Below are positions 52,495 through 54,279 of a DNA stretch of 54,279 bases, in pieces. How positions within the stretch are numbered: position 1 is the first letter of the stretch; the number at the start of each line of letters is the position of its first letter. Under the pieces are notes generated by a model. That model was given only the letters and a program-made list of their open reading frames with translations, was not told where the DNA came from and searched no databases. The stretch covers positions 1 to 54,279 of the forward strand of contig NZ_LGEL01000027.1 of the NCBI RefSeq assembly GCF_001636695.1, written 5' to 3'. Origin of the DNA: Pedobacter panaciterrae (GTDB taxonomy: Bacteria; Bacteroidota; Bacteroidia; Sphingobacteriales; Sphingobacteriaceae). The translations under genes were made by a program, and so were the position numbers.

Positions 52495-53316
52495 ATGTAC
52501 AATACAATATTACTTCCGGAAGTTATTAAAACTGAAAAAACCATACAATCAAAATATCTTAAAAGAGGAGTAGAGCTTGAAATCTTTGTTCCAGATAATC
52601 TTTTAGGGAATGAACAATTAAATCTGCTGTTATTAAATGATGGTCAGGATGCAGAAGCATTAGAACTTCAAAATACACTTACCACACTATATAGTCAAAA
52701 CAAAATAGAGCCTCTGGTAGTTGTGGCAATTAAAGCTTCAAAAGATCGCCTGCAGGAGTATGGTGTTGCCGGTGTACCTGATTTTCAGGATAGAGGAAGT
52801 AAGGCTCAGTCTTATACCGATTTTGTTATTAAAGAGCTTATATCTTTCATACAGACTGCGGTTGAATTTCCAATAAATGGTAAACGCGCTTTTGCCGGAT
52901 TTTCACTAGGAGGGCTAACTGCATTTGATATAGCTTGGAACAATGATAATTATTTTGACGCCGTTGGTGTTTTTTCAGGATCATTCTGGTGGCGTAAAAA
53001 AGACCTGAAAGATGGCTATACAGATAGCGATCGTATTTTGCATCAACGAATTATTGATACAAAAGCAAAGCCTGAACTAAAGTTCTGGCTAATGACAGGT
53101 ACTGAAGATGAGCTTGCTGATAGAAACAAAAACTTTATTATTGATTCAATTGATGATACCATTGATGTTATCAAGGAACTTTTAAAGAAAGGCTATAAAA
53201 GGCCAGATGATATAGCGTATTATGAAATGGTTGGAGGTAAACACGAATTGCCGACCTGGGCGAAGGCAATGTCGCCATTTCTGATATGGGCTTTTGGTAA
53301 AAAGAATCTTTTTTAA
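52495..53316 (+). CDS. Alpha/beta-hydrolase esterase (Fes/EstD-like), divergent
   Basis: This 273-residue protein belongs to the putative esterase family (PF00756 type). The nucleophile elbow FAGFSLGGLTAFD gives Ser137, the acid is probably in TGTEDELADR, and the His in GGKHELPTWAK. There is no signal peptide. It shares the 174-bp intergenic region with the ligase operon, and the two esterases are only distantly similar. A TACTTTTG at 52453-52460 may be its -7 element. Confidence 0.88.
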   Translation: MYNTILLPEVIKTEKTIQSKYLKRGVELEIFVPDNLLGNEQLNLLLLNDGQDAEALELQNTLTTLYSQNKIEPLVVVAIKASKDRLQEYGVAGVPDFQDRGSKAQSYTDFVIKELISFIQTAVEFPINGKRAFAGFSLGGLTAFDIAWNNDNYFDAVGVFSGSFWWRKKDLKDGYTDSDRILHQRIIDTKAKPELKFWLMTGTEDELADRNKNFIIDSIDDTIDVIKELLKKGYKRPDDIAYYEMVGGKHELPTWAKAMSPFLIWAFGKKNLF

Positions 53317-53318
53317 AG

Positions 53319-53975
53319 TTATCCCAGTGCTGCAATCTGATCGGAAGAATAAATAAATATACCTTTTTTGTCCGTTAATGATTCCTTAAGCATTGCCGAA
53401 GCGACAGTCTCAATCTTAATGCTCCTGTATTTTTTTAATCCTCCAATTAAAAGTGGGTTTAGGAAACGCATCAGGCCTATCATAATTTTTTCAGCGATAC
53501 GTTTTTCTTTACGATTACCATCGAGCAGCGAAGGACGATAAATATAAATGCTTTTAAATGGTATTGCCTTTAAATCCCTTTCTACCTCGCCCTTCGTTTT
53601 GGGGTAAAATAAAGAGGAGGTGATATCTGCACCCATTGAAGAAACCAGATGATATTCAGTAGCACCATTATTTTGCGCAATCGACCCAATGTCTAATGGG
53701 TACTGGTAGTCAATTTTTTTGTATTGCACTTTATCCGGAGTTTTACTGTTTGTTGTACCTAAACAACAAAATACCACGTCTCCCTTAATATCTGCCGAGT
53801 ACTGATCTATATGATCAAAGTCAACGATCAGTTCTTTTAGCTTTGGGTGCTCAATATTTAGCTTTTTTCTTCCAATAGCGAGTACTTCACTGTAATTAGG
53901 GTTATTTAATAGTTGTGCTAATAAGTTATTGCCTATCAGTCCACTCGCGCCAAGTAATATTGCTGTTTTTGACAT
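53319..53975 (-). CDS. NAD(P)-binding epimerase-like protein (TIP30/Htatip2-like)
   Basis: This 218-residue Rossmann protein starts with ILLGASGLIGNNLL (nucleotide loop about 6-16). It keeps VFCCLGTTNSKTPDKV and the short-chain-type YPKTKGEVERDLK motif (Tyr and Lys). It resembles atypical SDR proteins called semialdehyde-dehydrogenase- or TIP30-like. The activity is unknown. Its stop lies 2 bp from that of the converging esterase gene. Confidence 0.9.
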   Translation of the reverse strand: MSKTAILLGASGLIGNNLLAQLLNNPNYSEVLAIGRKKLNIEHPKLKELIVDFDHIDQYSADIKGDVVFCCLGTTNSKTPDKVQYKKIDYQYPLDIGSIAQNNGATEYHLVSSMGADITSSLFYPKTKGEVERDLKAIPFKSIYIYRPSLLDGNRKEKRIAEKIMIGLMRFLNPLLIGGLKKYRSIKIETVASAMLKESLTDKKGIFIYSSDQIAALG

Positions 53976-53985
53976 TTATAGGGAC

Positions 53986-54195
53986 TTATTTTTGAATATC
54001 TATGGTCTCGTCCGATTGGTCTCCACTTCCGGCTTTGTAGGAATAGTCCTTTGCTTTTTCATCAGCAAGCTCATTACCCTCATGTTCGTTTTCAAAATTC
54101 TGATCTAAACGATCATTCCACTCATCAAGTCCTGTTTTATTGTGTTCGGCTATTTTTGGCGGATTCTTTTTATCAATTTTTTTTGTTTTGCTCAT
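53986..54195 (-). CDS. Small hydrophilic protein
   Basis: This 69-residue, highly charged protein is predicted to be mostly disordered, with a lysine-rich start (MSKTKKIDKKNPPKIAEHNK) and an acidic middle. No known family was recognised. It lies 10 bp upstream of the epimerase-like gene on the same strand and may be cotranscribed. The remaining 84 bp to the end of the window hold no visible gene. Confidence 0.65.
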   Translation of the reverse strand: MSKTKKIDKKNPPKIAEHNKTGLDEWNDRLDQNFENEHEGNELADEKAKDYSYKAGSGDQSDETIDIQK

Positions 54196-54279
54196 GACCC
54201 TGATAATTTAGTATATATGAAACATCTCAAGGTATACATTGATTAGAATTTAAAGCTATAAACTCAATAAATAAACCTG

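Overview
The window looks like a chromosomal segment of a Bacteroidota bacterium of the Sphingobacteriaceae type (Pedobacter-like). The reasons are a SusC/SusD pair, DUF3823 and DUF4159 proteins, type IX secretion parts (GldJ, PorV), a short NuoG, AT-rich DNA, A-rich rather than Shine-Dalgarno leaders, and several promoters of the Bacteroidota form TTTG-N18..20-TAnnTTTG. The genus is inferred from protein flavour only. Bases 1-19 are exactly the Tn5 transposase mosaic end used in sequencing libraries, so the left edge is probably an untrimmed adapter and not genomic DNA.

Layout. (1) 313-12657: a glycan-uptake-like locus on the plus strand: SusC, SusD, a DUF3823 lipoprotein, a very large ThuA/beta-propeller/cupredoxin fusion, a second ThuA lipoprotein, a Gfo/Idh/MocA oxidoreductase and a TIM-barrel sugar epimerase/isomerase. 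No classical glycoside hydrolase is present, and the enzymes point to oxidative sugar processing. (2) 12768-17798: a small unknown gene, metK behind a SAM-II-type riboswitch, a lipid kinase overlapping a SUI1-type factor, and pckA with a strong terminator. (3) 18014-23984: a TonB energising cluster (ExbB, two different ExbDs, TonB, a small membrane protein), a PstS-like lipoprotein and a TPR protein. (4) 24062-36919: a complete 14-subunit nuoA-N complex I locus with a NuoG lacking most of the molybdopterin-oxidoreductase-like domain. (5) 36965-41375: housekeeping genes (DedA, pyrophosphatase, CBS/CorC protein, RsmE, DUF4159, biotin carrier). (6) 41439-45044: a long inverted repeat, gldJ and porV back to back, then ispF. 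(7) 45102-47394: minus-strand pirin, YceI, a Crp/Fnr regulator and a 52-residue FeoB-associated-type membrane peptide. (8) 47445-52320: a tight five-gene minus-strand operon with two ATP-grasp-type proteins, a class I glutamine-amidotransferase-like protein, a GCS2/YbdK carboxylate-amine ligase and an esterase, with a second esterase divergent at 52495. (9) 53319-54195: an NAD(P)-binding protein and a small hydrophilic protein.

The best candidate for an undescribed system is region 8. Three amide/peptide-bond-forming or ligase-like enzymes, one amidotransferase and two hydrolases in one unit suggest synthesis and trimming of a small peptide-like or amidated metabolite, with no recognisable product or transporter gene. 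The second candidate is the oxidative sugar locus, where a blue-copper domain is fused to the putative dehydrogenase in place of the usual cytochrome c. No tRNA, rRNA, CRISPR array, transposase or phage gene was seen.
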